Below, piece by piece: positions 45,501 through 58,163 of a DNA stretch of 64,000 nucleotides. Positions within the stretch are counted from its first letter, which is position 1, and each line of letters begins with the position of its first letter. The position numbers and the translations under genes were made by a program. The stretch comes from Clavaria fumosa. Its lineage: Eukaryota; Basidiomycota; Agaricomycetes; Agaricales; Clavariaceae. The notes under the pieces are model-generated. The model saw only the letters and a program-made list of their open reading frames with translations. It searched no databases and had not been told where the DNA came from. The stretch spans positions 2,542,001 through 2,606,000 of the forward strand of contig OX637803.1 in NCBI GenBank assembly GCA_951802425.1. The letters run 5' to 3'.

Positions 45501-47014
45501 GTACTCGTTTTCAGGGGTGCAGGGGCTCGAGGGGATGGGGAACACTGTGGGGGGCAGCGGGTAGGGCTCAGCTCTGCCTTCTGCCAGTCGATATCCGGGT
45601 TATGCCGCTTGAGCCAGTCATGCCCAAGGATGACCTTGTGGGACTGGGTCTTTCCCAGCAGAAAGTGGATCCGCTCCTGGTGGTCACCAACTCTCACCAG
45701 CACCTCTATCCCATATCGGACCTTTCCATCCCTGTTCTGTGTCCCATCCACATTATACATGGTGATTGGGTTCAGCAGGAGAGATGGCTCCAGTCCCACT
45801 CCTTTCGCCCACTCCAAATCCATGAAGCAGTTGGTGCACCCTGAGTCGACAAGGGCCTTCATTGTGGTCCCTTTGCCAGTGCTGAAAGCCTCCAAGTGCA
45901 CCTGGATGGCTAGCTCTCGTGGCACATGTTTCCACACTTCTGGCCGCACTCTGGTTAGGTGCTCTGCCAGTCTCACTTCCTCCTTCACCTCAGCCCCAAT
46001 TCGGGTATGTCTCCGCTGCAAGATAGTATATCGGGGTATACTTGCAGCAGGCACAGGGACGGAAAGGGGGCTGGCACACTTCTTCTCCCCAGTGGGAGTC
46101 CTCCTCTCTCTCTCACACAGCTCTATGCAGGCTCGGAGCCGTGCAATCTCTTTCTCATATCCCTCCGCCATTTGGGGGGCACATGGTGCTGCCCGGGTTT
46201 GGGCCCTTGGGACCTGCAGACGCGTATCAGGCAGGGGGCAGAAACGGACAGCATGGCCAGTCTGGTGGCATCGGAAACAACATCTCTCATCAGCAGGGGC
46301 CCATCCTCGGGCCATGGCCACATCTGGAGTACACAGCAGAGGGGTCACAAGAGGTCGCGAAACGGTCACGGCAGGTCGCGGTAGGGTCGCGGTGGGTCGC
46401 GCGGGGGTCACAGTGGGTCGCGGTGTCCGTTCCGTGAGTATCCCATCCAGTCGCCTTTGCTGGGCATCAAGCCTCTCAGCCAGCACCTTCCATTCTCCAT
46501 ATGTCTCTGGCATCGGGGAGACACCATAGATTCTCTCCACCAACCTCCTACTCAGGTTCAACTCCAGCCAATGGACTAGGATTCCTGAGTCCTTCTCTGC
46601 ACTCAGCTTCGCCCGTCGGGACAGCGTCTCGAATTTCACGAAGAACTCTGGTGCTGTCATGGCACCCTGTTTCAGCCCTGCAATATCGGCAAGGGCAGTC
46701 GCACAGTCATTTGGGTCATCGAATGCGCGCTTCATCTCCTCCACAAACTCTGCCCAGGTTCCGGCCTTGCCACTACCCAGGATCTCTTCCGCCTTCATAT
46801 TCTCCCACTCTGCAGCGAATCCTTCTCCAGTAATTTTGCTCAGAGCAAAAAGGACCTTCACCAGGTCCACAGCATAGACAGTCGGGTTCGCCATAAACAG
46901 GAGGCGAAGGGATCGGAGGAACGTACGGAAGTTCCTTTTCTGCCCATCAAAGGGGGCAACAGATAGGTCAAGCCTCATAGGTTGGGCTACAGGTGGGGCA
47001 ACATGGTCTGCCAT
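42566..47014 (-). pseudogene. Gag-pol of element A, one in-frame TGA
   Basis: One frame of 1483 codons from ATG 47014, broken only by TGA at 45115-45113 inside LPRI-DTVDVL; element C has CGA there. Gag (MADHVAPPVAQPMRL...) ends in a CCHC knuckle CFRCHQTGHAVRFC. Protease has LVDSGCTNCF. RT has YVDDVIVF. RNase H has ETDASN and KADALSRR. Integrase has a zinc site (GHPG...CETC), SWDIVGPLP, VSDRGSQF and QTDGQTERANQE. A C-terminal chromodomain (YDVEAILDVKK...YLVKWLGYPVEENTWEP) is the targeting module of chromoviruses and can bind modified histone H3. Apart from the TGA all visible core residues are kept. Confidence 0.94.
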
Positions 47015-47588
47015 CACAGGCCCTGGATACTGTAAATAAAGTTCCAGGCCTTGGGCACTCAGGATTTCTTCGATCTCTTAACAGTCCTGTCCTCTTAGGC
47101 TGCTCTTCTGTGTACTTATGTACCTATAGAACTCTTATTCTATGAAACTTTTGTTAACGTGGGGCCTGAATGGTGTCCCAGGTGGTCACTCCACAACTCC
47201 TAATGAGTTGCCCGTGCGCCCTTCTGACAATGGTCACAGAGCAAGGGCCCTGTCCACTGGACCAGGAAACTACAGAAAGACTATGTAGGGGCCTTTCCTT
47301 GCCCTGTACACTACACGATTCACTGGTACGTAGCTGTAAAACAAAGTTCCGGGCCTTGGGCACTCGGTATCACTTGGGGAGGGTCACAGTTGACTTCCTC
47401 CTGGTCTGGTCACGTGTATCTACACACAGTAAAAATTTCGCGCGGTTCTGTTACACACCGCGGGCAGGGTGAAGGAGAAGAGGATGATAGGGGCTGAGCC
47501 GTGACAACGTGTCACAGTTTGAAATTAAGGGTCCAGGCTAGCCGGGTTAGGACACGGGGCTAGGGCGGACAGGCGGATCTCAGTATTA

Positions 47589-47879
47589 TATCAGACTGGG
47601 TCTCACACAACTTAAGCGTAAGGTCATGACGACAATACTAAGATAAGGGGAAAAGAGTACAAAAAAGGAAAAGCGAAAGTACTTATAGCGAACGCTTCGG
47701 CACTTGCCGGCGTTCCCACGCTCGGACCCTCGGATCACGTGATGCGCCCAGGCCCCAGGTCATGTGATCTTACATGATTACATAATCCGACCCAGCCACA
47801 GGTCATGTGACCTTCCAACAACCCTCCCCAGTTTCTCCACAACTGCACTTTGGGATGGCTTACATAAGCAATCCTAACA
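47589..47879 (-). repeat. 5' LTR of element A
   Basis: 291 bp, identical to the 3' LTR. The sequence next to it (minus strand AATACTGAGAT) is complementary to LTR ATCTTAGTATT except for one G:U pair. Confidence 0.95.
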
Positions 47880-48088
47880 CCTGGATAAGGTCGAGAACGA
47901 CCTTAGAAAAGCGCAGGAGAAGATTCTCTCCTTGACTGAAAAGTTGGCAAGCGCCAACGAGGAGCTCGCCGCAGTGCGAACTGCAGCAAAAGGGAAGGGA
48001 CTGGAAAGGGACCCCTTGGAGCAGGACCCTAAAAGGGCCCGCACTGCCATCTCATACGCGGACATAGCGCTGCCTGTGGGGGACGTGG

Positions 48089-48379
48089 TATCAGACTGGG
48101 TCTCACACAACTTAAGCATAAGGTCATGACGACAATACTAAGATAAGGGGAAAAGAGTACAAAAAAGGAAAAGCGAAAGTACTTATAGCGAACGCTTCGG
48201 CACTTGCCGGCATTCCCACGCTCGGACCCTCGGATCACGTGATGCGCCCAGGCCCCAGGTCATGTGATCTTACATGATTACATAATCCGACCCAGCCACA
48301 GGTCATGTGACCTTCCAACAACCCTCCCCAGTTTCTCCACAACTGCACTTTGGGATGGCTTACATAAGCAATCCTAACA
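48089..48379 (-). repeat. 3' LTR of element B
   Basis: 291 bp; two CpG-to-CpA differences from the LTR of A were noticed. Confidence 0.95.
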
Positions 48380-48390
48380 TCACCCCCCTC

Positions 48391-51300
48391 TTAAGGCTGG
48401 GCGTCCCGACCAGCTAGCTTGGCCTTGTCGGGGTGAGCAAGGAAGAAGTCCCGGAGAAGCAGTGCCACATTGGTGAGGTTCCGTCGTGGCTCCCAAGTGT
48501 TCTCCTCTACAGGGTATCCCAACCACTTCACCAGGTATCTCACTCCACGCCCCACCTTCTTAACATCAAGGATCGCCTCCACATCATACTCCAGGTGGTC
48601 ATCATCAATCGTAGGGGGCGGAGGGGGAGGCAGGTTCTGAGAAGGGAAGGAAGGGGGGTGGTATGGTGTCAACAGCAACTCATTGAAGACCCGATGGATG
48701 TGCCAGGCCCAAGGGAGCTTGAGGCGATACCCAGCAGGTCCCACCTTCTCCTCAACTGCAAAGGGGCCTGCTCTCTTGTTGTCAAGCTTTTTACAGGGCT
48801 GGTCCATCTTCAAGTTTCTAGTATCCAGCCAGACCAGATCTCCCTCAGAGTACTCCCGACTTGGGCGTTTCCCCTTATTGTAGCTCTTCTTCATCGCTGC
48901 CACCGCTTTCTCCATTGCCTCCTTGGCTGCTCTTCGGGACTCTGTGAGCTTAGCCATCCACTCATCCGCCACCGGGTTCACCTCAGAAGGTGGCCGGAGC
49001 CCCCCATTCCATGGGTGTCGTCCATAATCGAGGAAGAAAGGTGTCTGTCCTGTCGCTGAGTGCTCACGATTATTAAGAGCAAACTCCGCAGTGGACAACC
49101 ATTCAGCCCAGTCATCCTGGAGATGGTCCACGTAAGCCCGGAGATAGATCTCCATCTCCTGGTTCACCCTTTCTGTCTGTCCATCAGTCTGCGGATGAAA
49201 GGCAGTACTTGGATTTGCCTTTACCAGGATCATGGAGTAGAACTCCTTCATGAAGCGGGACACGAACTGGGACCCCTGGTCACTCACAACCTTGTGAGGG
49301 ACTCCATGGTCACGAAACACTCGATCCTGGAGGAGAAGTGCCGCTCCAAGTCCTGTGAGGTCGAGCCCGATCGCTTCGAGCAGTGTCCGTTTCATGAATT
49401 TGTCGACAATAACAAGGATGGCATTATGTCCACAGGAGAGGGGGAGGGGACCAACTATGTCCCATGAGATCACTGACCAGGGACCATCAGGCACCAGATG
49501 GGGGTGCAGTGGGGCAGCACGCTTGGTACAGTCAGGCTTCATCCGCTGGCATGTCTCACACCCCTGGGCGTGCCGGTCCACGTCTTTTACCATGTCCGGC
49601 CACCAATAACCCTTCACTAGTGCTGCTCTCAACTTCCGGGGCCCAGGGTGTCCAGCAGCAGGGAGGTCATGCTCAAACTCGAGAACGGCCTCACAAGCTC
49701 CTAGGGGGACCCAAGTGACTATCCCCTTTTGCCAGAGTCCAGCACGATCTCGTGTCCACTCATCATCAAGCTCCTCCGGCTTCTGTATGTGTACCGCGCT
49801 ATTTTTCTGGAGTAGTGTCTCCATTTCCAATGTGAATGACACATGGACTTCCATTTCCGGGAAAACCTGCACCAGTGCATCCTCCTCCACCATCTCTCCA
49901 TAGTCTGGTCTCCAGGAGAGTGCATCTGCCTTTGTATTTGACTTGCCAGTGCGATACTTTATCTCAAAGTCAAAGCACTGGAGCTCTCCAACCCAACGAA
50001 CCTGCCTCGGCTTCAGCTTCTGGGGCTTCCGGAAGTACTGGAGGTTTGCATGGTCCGTCCAGATCTCGATCGTCTCAGGGTCCTTTTTGAACTCGATCTT
50101 AATATCGAAGTCTGGTCGGGAGCAGGGAAGTTCATCCCACTTCGCTTCACTAAACACCAAAGGGTAGCGGCTGGGCCAATCGGGGGTAGGGCCAGAGTTG
50201 GGAAAACGGGTGTCCAGAATACTTGTGGATGCGAGGGTACTCGTTTTCAGGGGTGCAGAGGCTCGAGGGGATGGGGAACACTGTGGGGGGCAGCGGGTAA
50301 GGCTCAGCTCTGCCTTCTGCCAGTCAATATCCGGGTTATGCTGCTTGAGCCAGTCATGCCCAAGGATGACCTTGTGGGACTGGGTCTTTCCCAGCAGAAA
50401 GTGGATCCGCTCCTGGTGGTCACCAACTCTCACCAGCACCTCTATCCCATACCGGACCTTTCCATTCCTGTTCTGTGTCCCATCCACATTATACATGGTG
50501 ATTGGGTTCAGCAGGAGAGATGGCTCCAGTCCCACTCCTTTTGCCCACTCCAAATCCATGAAGCAGTTGGTGCACCCTGAGTCAACAAGGGCCTTCATTG
50601 TGGTCCCTTTGCCAGTGCTGAAAGCCTCCAAGTGCACCTGGATGGCTAGCTCTCATGGCACATGTTTCCGCACTTCTGGCTGCACTCTGGTTAGGCGCTC
50701 TGCCAGTCTCACTTCCTCCTTCACCTCAGCCCCAATTCGGGTATGTCTCCGCTGCAAGATGGTATATCGGGGTATACTTGCAGCAGGCACAGGGACGGAA
50801 AGGGGGCTGGCACACTTCTTCTCCCCAGTGGGAGTCCTCCTCTCTCTCTCACGCAGCTCTATGTAGGCTTGGAGCCATGCAATCTCTTTCTCATATCCCT
50901 CCGCCATTTGGGGGGCACATGGTGCTGCCCAGGTTTGGGCCCTTGGGACCTGCAGACGTGTATCAGGCAGGGGGCAGAAACGGACAGCATGGCCAGTCTG
51001 GTGGCATCGGAAACAACGTCTCTCATCAGCAGGGGCCCATCCTCGGGCCATGGCCACATCCGGAGTACACAGCAGAGGGGTCACAAGAGGTCGCAAAACG
51101 GTCATGGCAGGTCGCGGTAGGGTCGCGGTGGGTCGCGCGGGGGTTGCAATGGGTTGCGGTGTCTGTTCCATGACTATCGCGTCAAATCGCCTTTGCTGCA
51201 CATCCAGTCTTTCTGCCAGCACTTTCCATTCTCCATAAGTCTCTGGCATTGGGGAGACACCATAGATCCTCTCCACCAACCTCCTACTCAAGTTCAACTC

Positions 51301-51750
51301 CAGCCAATGGACCAGGATTCCTGAGTCCTTTTCTGCACTCAACTCCGCCTGTCGGAACAGTGTCTCGAATCTCGTGAAGAACTCTGGTGCCGTCATGGCA
51401 CCCTGTTTCAACCCTGCAATATCGGCAAGGGCAGTCGCACAGTTGTTCGGGTCATCAAACGCCTGCTTCATCTCCTCCACAAACTCCACCCAGCTTCTGG
51501 CCTTGCCACTACCCAGGATCTCTTCCACTTTCATATTCACCCATTCAGCAGCGAATCCATCTCCAGTAATTTTGCTCAAAGCAAAGAGGACCTTCACCAG
51601 GTCCGTAGCATAGGTAGTCGGGTTCGCCATAAACAAGAGGTGAAGTGATCAGAGGAACGTACGGAAGTTCCTTTTCTGCCCATCAAAGGGGGCAACAGAT
51701 AGGTCAAGCCTCATAGGTTGGGCTACAGGTGGGGCAACATGGTCTGCCAT
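48391..51750 (-). pseudogene. Gag-pol of element B without RT, two in-frame TGAs
   Basis: The frame starts at ATG 51750 and keeps phase to 48391. TGA codons lie between 51650 and 51640 (FL-SDHF region) and at about 50655 (HVP-ELAIQ); both correspond to CGA in A. At about 50074-50078 the frame jumps from FKKDP straight to ETIEIWTDHANL, an in-frame deletion with a GAG at the join. Gag, protease, the RNase H tail, integrase and chromodomain remain, so a protease-integrase-chromodomain polyprotein of 748 codons is still open. The copy would need RT in trans to move. Confidence 0.92.
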
Positions 51751-52324
51751 CACAGGCCCTGGATACTGTAAATAAAGTTCCAGGCCTTGGGCACTCAGGA
51801 TTTCTTCGATCTCTTAACAGTCCTGTCCTCTTAGGCTGCTCTTCTGTGTACTTATGTACCTATAGAACTCTTATTCTATGAAACTTTTGTTAACGTGGGG
51901 CCTGAATGGTGTCCCAGGTGGTCGCTCCACAACTCCTAATGAGTTGCCCGTGCGCCCTTCTGACAATGGTCACAGAGCAAGGGCCCTGTCCACTGGACCA
52001 GGAAACTACAGAAAGACTATGTAGGGGCCTTTCCTTGCCCTGTACACTACACGATTCACTGGTATGTAGCTGTAAAACAAAGTTCCGGGCCTTGGGCACT
52101 CGGTATCACTTGGGGAGGGTCACAGTTGACTTCCTCCTGGTCTGGTCATGTGTATCTACACACAGTAAAAATTTCGTGCAGTTCTGTTACACACCGCGGG
52201 CAGGGTAAAGGAGAAGAGGATGATAGGGGCTGAGCTGTGACAATGTGTCACAGTTTGAAATTAAGGGTCCAGGCTAGCCGGGTTAGGACACGGGGCTAGG
52301 GCAGACAGGCGGATCTTAGTATTA

Positions 52325-52615
52325 TATCAGACTGGGTCTCACACAACTTAAGCGTAAGGTCATGACGACAATACTAAGATAAGGGGAAAAGAGTACAAAA
52401 AAGGAAAAGTGAAAGTACATATAGTGAACGCTTCGGCACTTGCTGGTGTTCCCACGCTCGGACCCTCGGATCACGTGATGCGCCCAGGCCCCAGGTCATG
52501 TGATCTTACATGATTACATAATCTGACCCAGCCACAGGTCATGTGACCTACCAACAACCCTCCCCAGTTTCTCCACAACTGCACTTTGGGATGGCTTACA
52601 TAAGCAATCCTAACA
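52325..52615 (-). repeat. 5' LTR of element B
   Basis: 291 bp. Carries most of the CpG-to-TpG changes that separate the two LTRs of B. The adjacent primer site matches the LTR 11-mer perfectly. Confidence 0.95.
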
Positions 52616-52863
52616 CGTGGACGTCCCTATGAACGTTGAGGAGGGGTATCCCCCTCTTCCACCTGCTGGTATTAGCCAGCAGAACCCTGATACCTCACTG
52701 AGGCATAAACAAACGTTTGTGGAGATGGTGCTTGCGCCTCCGACAAGGGGTTATCCCTTTAATGCTCCCCGCCCGGACAGGGCTCTGGATGGCTATCCCT
52801 GGCCATCGGGGATGTCCGTCAAGCCCGGTGCATGGGCTGTTGAGTTGAAGATGGTTGAGGAGG

Positions 52864-53152
52864 TGTTAGGATCACTTATGTAAGCCATCCCAAAGTGCAG
52901 TTGTGGAAAACTGGGGAGGGTTGTTGGAAGGTCACATGACCTGTGGCTGGGTCAGATTATGTAATCATGTAAGATCACATGACCTGGGCCTGGGCGCATC
53001 ACGTGATCCGAGGGTCCGAGCGTGGGAAAGTCGGCAAGTGCCGAAGCGTTCGCTATAAGTACTTTCGCTTTTCCTTTTTTGTACTCTTTTCCCCTTATCT
53101 TAGTATTGTCGTCATGACCTTACGCTTAAGTTGTGTGAGACCCAGTCTGATA
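52864..53152 (+). repeat. 5' LTR of element C
   Basis: 289 bp, starts TGTTAGGATCAC, ends CAGTCTGATA. TATAAGTA near 53054 lies about 43 bp before the proposed transcript start. Confidence 0.95.
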
Positions 53153-53164
53153 TAATACTAAGAT
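53097..53164 (+). promoter_or_regulatory. Self-priming pair: LTR 11-mer and primer-binding site
   Basis: ATCTTAGTATT at 53097-53107 in the 5' LTR is the exact reverse complement of AATACTAAGAT at 53154-53164, one base after the LTR. Tf1 of fission yeast primes cDNA synthesis by folding the first 11 nt of its own RNA onto such a site. No tRNA 3'-end complement (TGG...) is seen here. Confidence 0.7.
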
Positions 53165-53375
53165 CTGCCTGTCTGCCCTAGCCCCGTGTCCTAACCCGGC
53201 TAGCCTGGACCCTTAATTTCAAACTGTGACACATTGTCACAGCTCAGCCCCTATCATCCTCTTCTCCTTTACCCTGCCCGCGGTGTGTAACAGAACTGCA
53301 CGAAATTTTTACTGTGTGTAGATACACATGACCAGACCAGGAGGAAGTCAACTGTGACCCTCCCCAAGTGATACC

Positions 53376-53712
53376 GAGTGCCCAAGGCCCGGAACTTTGT
53401 TTTACAGCTACATACCAGTGAATCGTGTAGTGTACAGGGCAAGGAAAGGCCCCTACATAGTCTTTCTGTAGTTTCCTGGTCCAGTGGACAGGGCCCTTGC
53501 TCTGTGACCATTGTCAGAAGGGCGCACGGGCAACTCATTAGGAGTTGTGGAGCGACCACCTGGGACACCATTCAGGCCCCACGTTAACAAAAGTTTCATA
53601 GAATAAGAGTTCTATAGGTACATAAGTACACAGAAGAGCAGCCTAAGAGGACAGGACTGTTAAGAGATCGAAGAAATCCTGAGTGCCCAAGGCCTGGAAC
53701 TTTATTTACAGC
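53376..53712 (+). repeat. Duplicated 32-bp motif in the leader before gag
   Basis: GAGTGCCCAAGGCCYGGAAC followed by TTTRTTTACAGC occurs at 53376-53408 and 53681-53712 in element C, and in the same places in A and B. Both copies end in a splice-acceptor-like TTTACAG; the second lies 15 bp before the gag ATG. Confidence 0.75.
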
Positions 53713-53726
53713 ATCCAGGGCCTGTG

Positions 53727-56700
53727 ATGGCAGACCATGTCGCCCTGCCTGTAGCCCAACCTATGAGGCTTGACCTATCTGTTGCCCCCTTTGATGGGCA
53801 GAAAAGGAACTTCCGTATGTTCCTCCGATCCCTTCGCCTCCTGTTTATGGCGAACCCAACTGTCTATGCTGTGGACCTGGTGAAGGTCCTTCTTGCTCTG
53901 AGCAAAATTACTGGAGAAGGATTCGCTGCGGAGTGGGCGAATATGAAGGCAGAAGAGATCCTGGGTAGTGGCGAGGCCAGAACCTGGGCAGAGTTTGTGG
54001 AGGAGATGAAGCGTGCATTCGATGACCCGAATGACCATGCAACTGCCCTTGCCGATATTGCAGGGCTGAAACAGGGTGCCATGACAGCACCAGAGTTCTT
54101 CCCAAAATTCGAGACACTGTTCTGATGGGCGAAGTTGAGTGCAGAGAAGGACTCAGGAATCCTAGTCCATTGGCTGGAGTTGAACCTGAGTAGGAGGTTG
54201 GTGGAGAGAATCTATGGTGTCTCCCCGATGCCAGAGACATATGGAGAATGGAGGGTGCTGGCTGAGAGGCTTGATGCCCAGCAAAGGCGACTGGATGGGA
54301 TACTCACGGAACGGACACCGCGACCCACCACGACCCTACCGTGACCTGCCGTGACTGTTTTGCGACCTCTTGTGACCCCTCTGCTGTGTACTCCAGATGT
54401 GGCCATGGCCCGAGGATGGGCCCCTGCTGATGAGAGATGTTGTTTCCGATGCCACCAGACTGGCCATGCTGTCCGTTTCTGCCCCCTGCCTGATACACGT
54501 CTGCAGGTCCCAAGGGCCCAAACCCGGGCAGCACCATGTGCCCCCCAAATGGCGGAGGGATATGAGAAAGAGATTGCATGGCTCTGAGCCTGCATAGAGC
54601 TGCATGAGAGAGAGAGGAGGACTCCCACTGGGGAGAAGAAGTGTGCCAGCCCCCTTTCTGTCCCTGTGCCTGCTGCAAGTATACCCCGATATACTATCTT
54701 GCAGCAGAGACATACCCGAATTGGGGCTGAGGTGAAGGAGGAAGTGAGACTGGCAGAGCGCCTAACCAGAGTGCGGCCAGAAGTGCGGAAACATGTGCCA
54801 CGAGAGCTAGCCATCCAGGTGCACTTGGAGGCTTTCAGCACTGGCAAAGGTACCACAATGAAGGCCCTTGTTGACTCAGGGTGCACCAACTGCTTCATGG
54901 ATTTGGAGTGGGCAAAAGGAGTGGGACTGGAGCCATCTCTCCTGCTGAACCCAATCACCATGTATAATGTGGATGGGACACAGAACAGGAATGGAAAGGT
55001 CCGGTATGGGATAGAGGTGCTGGTGAGAGTTGGTGACCACCAGGAGTGGATCCACTTTCTGCTGGGAAAGACCCAGTCCCACAAGGTCATCCTTGGGCAT
55101 GACTGGCTCAAGCGGCATAACCCAGATATCGACTGGCAGAAGGCAGAGCTGAGCCTTACCCGCTGCCCCCCACAGTGTTCCCCATCCCCTTGAGCCTCTG
55201 CACCCCTGAAAACGAGTACCCTCGCATCCACAAGTATTCTGGACACCCGTTTTCCCAACTCTGGCCCTACCCCTGATTGGCCCAGCTGCTACCCTTTGGT
55301 GTTTAGTGAAGCGAAGTGGGATGAACTTCCCTGCTCCCGACCAGACTTCGATATTAAGATCGAGTTCAAAAAGGACCCTGAGCACCTCTCCTCCAAGCTG
55401 TATTCTTTGACATGGCAGGAGATGGTGGAGATGAACCATTGGGTGGATGAGCAGCTTGCTTCTGGACGAATCCGGCCCTCAAAATCCCCGTATGCCAGCC
55501 CCTTCTTCTTCAAACATGAGAAGGACAAACTGCGGCCAATCATCGACTACTCGAGGCTGAATGCACACCTGATCAAGGACAAGTACCCCCTCCCCCACAT
55601 CCGAGACACAGTGGATGTGCTTAAAGGAGCGTCGATCTACTCTAAGATTGATGCAAAGGGAGGTTTCCCATCTATGCAGGTCTGGCCCGAGCACCAGCAC
55701 CGCTGTGCCTTCCTGACACCCCGTGGACTCTTCGATCCAGCTGTCATGTGGTTTGGACTGCAGAATGCCCCTGCTACCTTCCAACACTTCATGAATCATG
55801 TGTTGAGGGAGGAGATTGCAGGAGGACATGTGAGGGCCTATGTGGATGATGTCATTGTGTTTGCAGAGGACTTGGCTACACACTGGTACTGGATGGATCG
55901 GGTCTTGAGGAAGTTTGGAGAGAATGGGTTGTGTCTCAAACTCAGTAAATGCGAGTTTGAGAAGAGTGAGATCATCTTCCTGGGGATGAAGATCTCCCAC
56001 AACAGACTAGAGCATGATCCGGCCAAGGGTGCGGCAGTCCGAGATTGGCCACGTCCTAAGAATGTGAAGGATGTCCAGAGGTTCAATGGGATGCTGAACT
56101 ACCTCCGCCGGCACATCCCAAATCTTTCTGCCTGGGCAAAGCCACTCTTCCGGCTGACTGGGAATGTTCCATGGAAATGGGAGGAGGAGGAGGAAGCAGC
56201 CTTCCGAGATCTCCGCCAGGCACTCGTATCAGCCCTGGTCTTGGCTCTGCCTCAGGACAAAGGGAGATGGAAGGTAGAGACAGATGCAAGCAACCTGGCA
56301 ACTGGTGGAGTGCTCTCGCAGCAGCAGACGGATGGAACCTGGAGAGTTGTTGACTATATCTCCAAGGCCCTCACTGCAGCTGAGAAGAACTACGATGTGT
56401 ACGACAAGGAGTTCTTGGCTGTGATTCGGGCACTTTGCGAGTGGCGAGCATACCTCATTGGAGCAGAGGAGACGATCGAGATCTGGACGGACCATGCAAA
56501 CCTCCAGTACTTCCGGAAGCCCCAGAAGTTGAAGCCGAGGCAGGTTCGTTGGGTTGGAGAGCTCCAGTGCTTTGACTTTGAGATAAAGTATCACACTGGC
56601 AAGTCGAACACAAAGGCAGATGCACTCTCCCGGAGACCAGACTATGGAGAGATGGTGGAGGAGGATGCACCAGTGCAGGTTTTCCCGGAAACGGAAGTCC

Positions 56701-58152
56701 GTGTGTCATTCACATCGGAAATGGAGACGCTACTCCAGAAAAATAGCGCGGTACACATACAGAAGCCGGAGGAGCTTGATGATGAGTGGACACGAGATCG
56801 TGCTGGACTCTGGCGAAAGGGGATAGTCACCTGGGTCCCCCTAGGAGCTCGTGAGGCCGTTCTTGAGTTTGAGCATGACCTCCCTGCTGCTGGACACCCT
56901 GGGCCCCGGAAGTTGAGAGCAGCACTAGTGAAGGGTTATTGGTGGCTGGACATGGTAAAAGATGCAGATCGGTATGCCCAGGGGTGAGACATGCCAGTGG
57001 ACGAAGCCCGACTGTACCAAGCGTGCTGCCCCACTGCACCCCCATCTGGTGCCCGATGGTCCCTGGTTGGTGATCTCATGGGACATAGTTGGTCCCCTCC
57101 CCCTCTCCCATGGACATAATGCCATCCTTGTTATTGTCAACAAATTCATGAAACAGACACTGCTCGAAGCGATCGGGCTCAACCTCACAGGACTTGGAGC
57201 GGCACGTCTCCTCCAGGATCGAGTGTTTCGTGACCATGGAGTCCCTCACAAGGTTGTGAGTGACTGGGGATCCCAGTTCGTGTCCCGCTTCATGAAGGAG
57301 TTCTACTCCATGATCCAGGTAAAGGCAAATCCAAGTACTGCCTTTCATCCACAGACTGATGGACAGACGGAACGGGCGAACCAGGAGATGGAGATCTATC
57401 TCCGGGCTTATGTGGACCATCTCCAGGATGACTGGGCTGAATGGTTGTCCACTGCGGAGTTTGCTCTTAATAATCGTGAGCACTCAGCGACAGGACAGAC
57501 ACCTTTCTTCCTCAATTATGGACGACACCCATGGAATGGGGGGCTCCGGCCACCTTCTGAGGTGAACCCAGTGGCGGACGAGTGGATGGCTAAGCTCACA
57601 GAGTCCCGAAGAGCAGCCAAGGAGGCAATGGAGAAAGCGGTGGCAGTGATGAAGAAGAGCTACGATAAGGGGAAATGCCCAAGTCGGGAGTACTCTGAGG
57701 GAGATCTGGTCTGGCTGGATACTAGAAACTTGAAGATGGACCAGCCCTGTAAAAAGCTTGACAACAAGAGAGCAGGCCCCTTTGCAGTTGAGGAGAAGGT
57801 GGGACCTGCTGGGTATCGCCTCAAGCTCCCTTGGGCCTGGCACATCCATCGGGTCTTCAATGAGTTGCTGTTGACACCATACCACCCCCCTTCCTTCCCT
57901 TCTCAGAACCTGCCTCCCCCTCCACCCCCTACGATTGATGATGACCACCTGGAGTATGATGTGGAGGCGATCCTTGATGTTAAGAAGGTGGGGCGTGGAG
58001 TGAGATACCTGGTGAAGTGGTTGGGATACCCTGTAGAGGAGAACACTTGGGAGCCACGACGGAACCTCACCAATGTGGCACTGCTTCTCCGGGACTTCTT
58101 CCTTGCTCACCCCAACAAGGCCAAGCTAGCTGGTCGGGACGCCCAGCCTTAA
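53727..58152 (+). pseudogene. Gag-pol of element C, four TGAs and one frameshift
   Basis: The frame starts at ATG 53727. TGA codons at 54123, 54342, 54585 and 55191 each match CGA in A or B. Frame is kept through RT (YVDDVIVF) and RNase H to about 56985, where GGGGTGTGAGAC has become GGGGTGAGAC: a 2-bp loss in a TG repeat inside the integrase zinc site. The rest (56962-58152) continues in the new frame through the DDE core and chromodomain. Two independent kinds of damage make this copy non-functional. Confidence 0.93.
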
Positions 58153-58160
58153 GAGGGGGG
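58151..58160 (+). promoter_or_regulatory. Polypurine tract of element C
   Basis: AAGAGGGGGG just before the 3' LTR (TGA spacer). The same tract follows the stop codon in A, B and the truncated copy at 4668. It is the expected plus-strand primer. Confidence 0.8.
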
Positions 58161-58163
58161 TGA

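Larger units (their letters stand above)
42264..47879 (-). mobile_element. Ty3/gypsy chromovirus A, full length, identical LTRs
   Basis: 5616 bp, 291-bp LTRs (42264-42554 and 47589-47879) with no difference found. Target duplication CCTGG at 42259-42263 and 47880-47884. Inserted in the extra ORF of element D in the opposite orientation. One nonsense codon is the only coding defect. This is the youngest of the nest. Confidence 0.96.
48089..52615 (-). mobile_element. Ty3/gypsy chromovirus B, internally deleted
   Basis: 4527 bp, 291-bp LTRs (48089-48379 and 52325-52615) that differ at about nine bases, seven of them CpG-type transitions. Target duplication CGTGG at 48084-48088 and 52616-52620. 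Exactly 1089 bp (363 codons) shorter than element A, which removes RT and most of RNase H. Confidence 0.95.

Noticed and set aside
53378..53587. 69-codon frame in the leader of elements A, B and C, conserved in all three
   Set aside because: Begins with GTG, not ATG, and conservation is explained by the recent shared origin of the copies.
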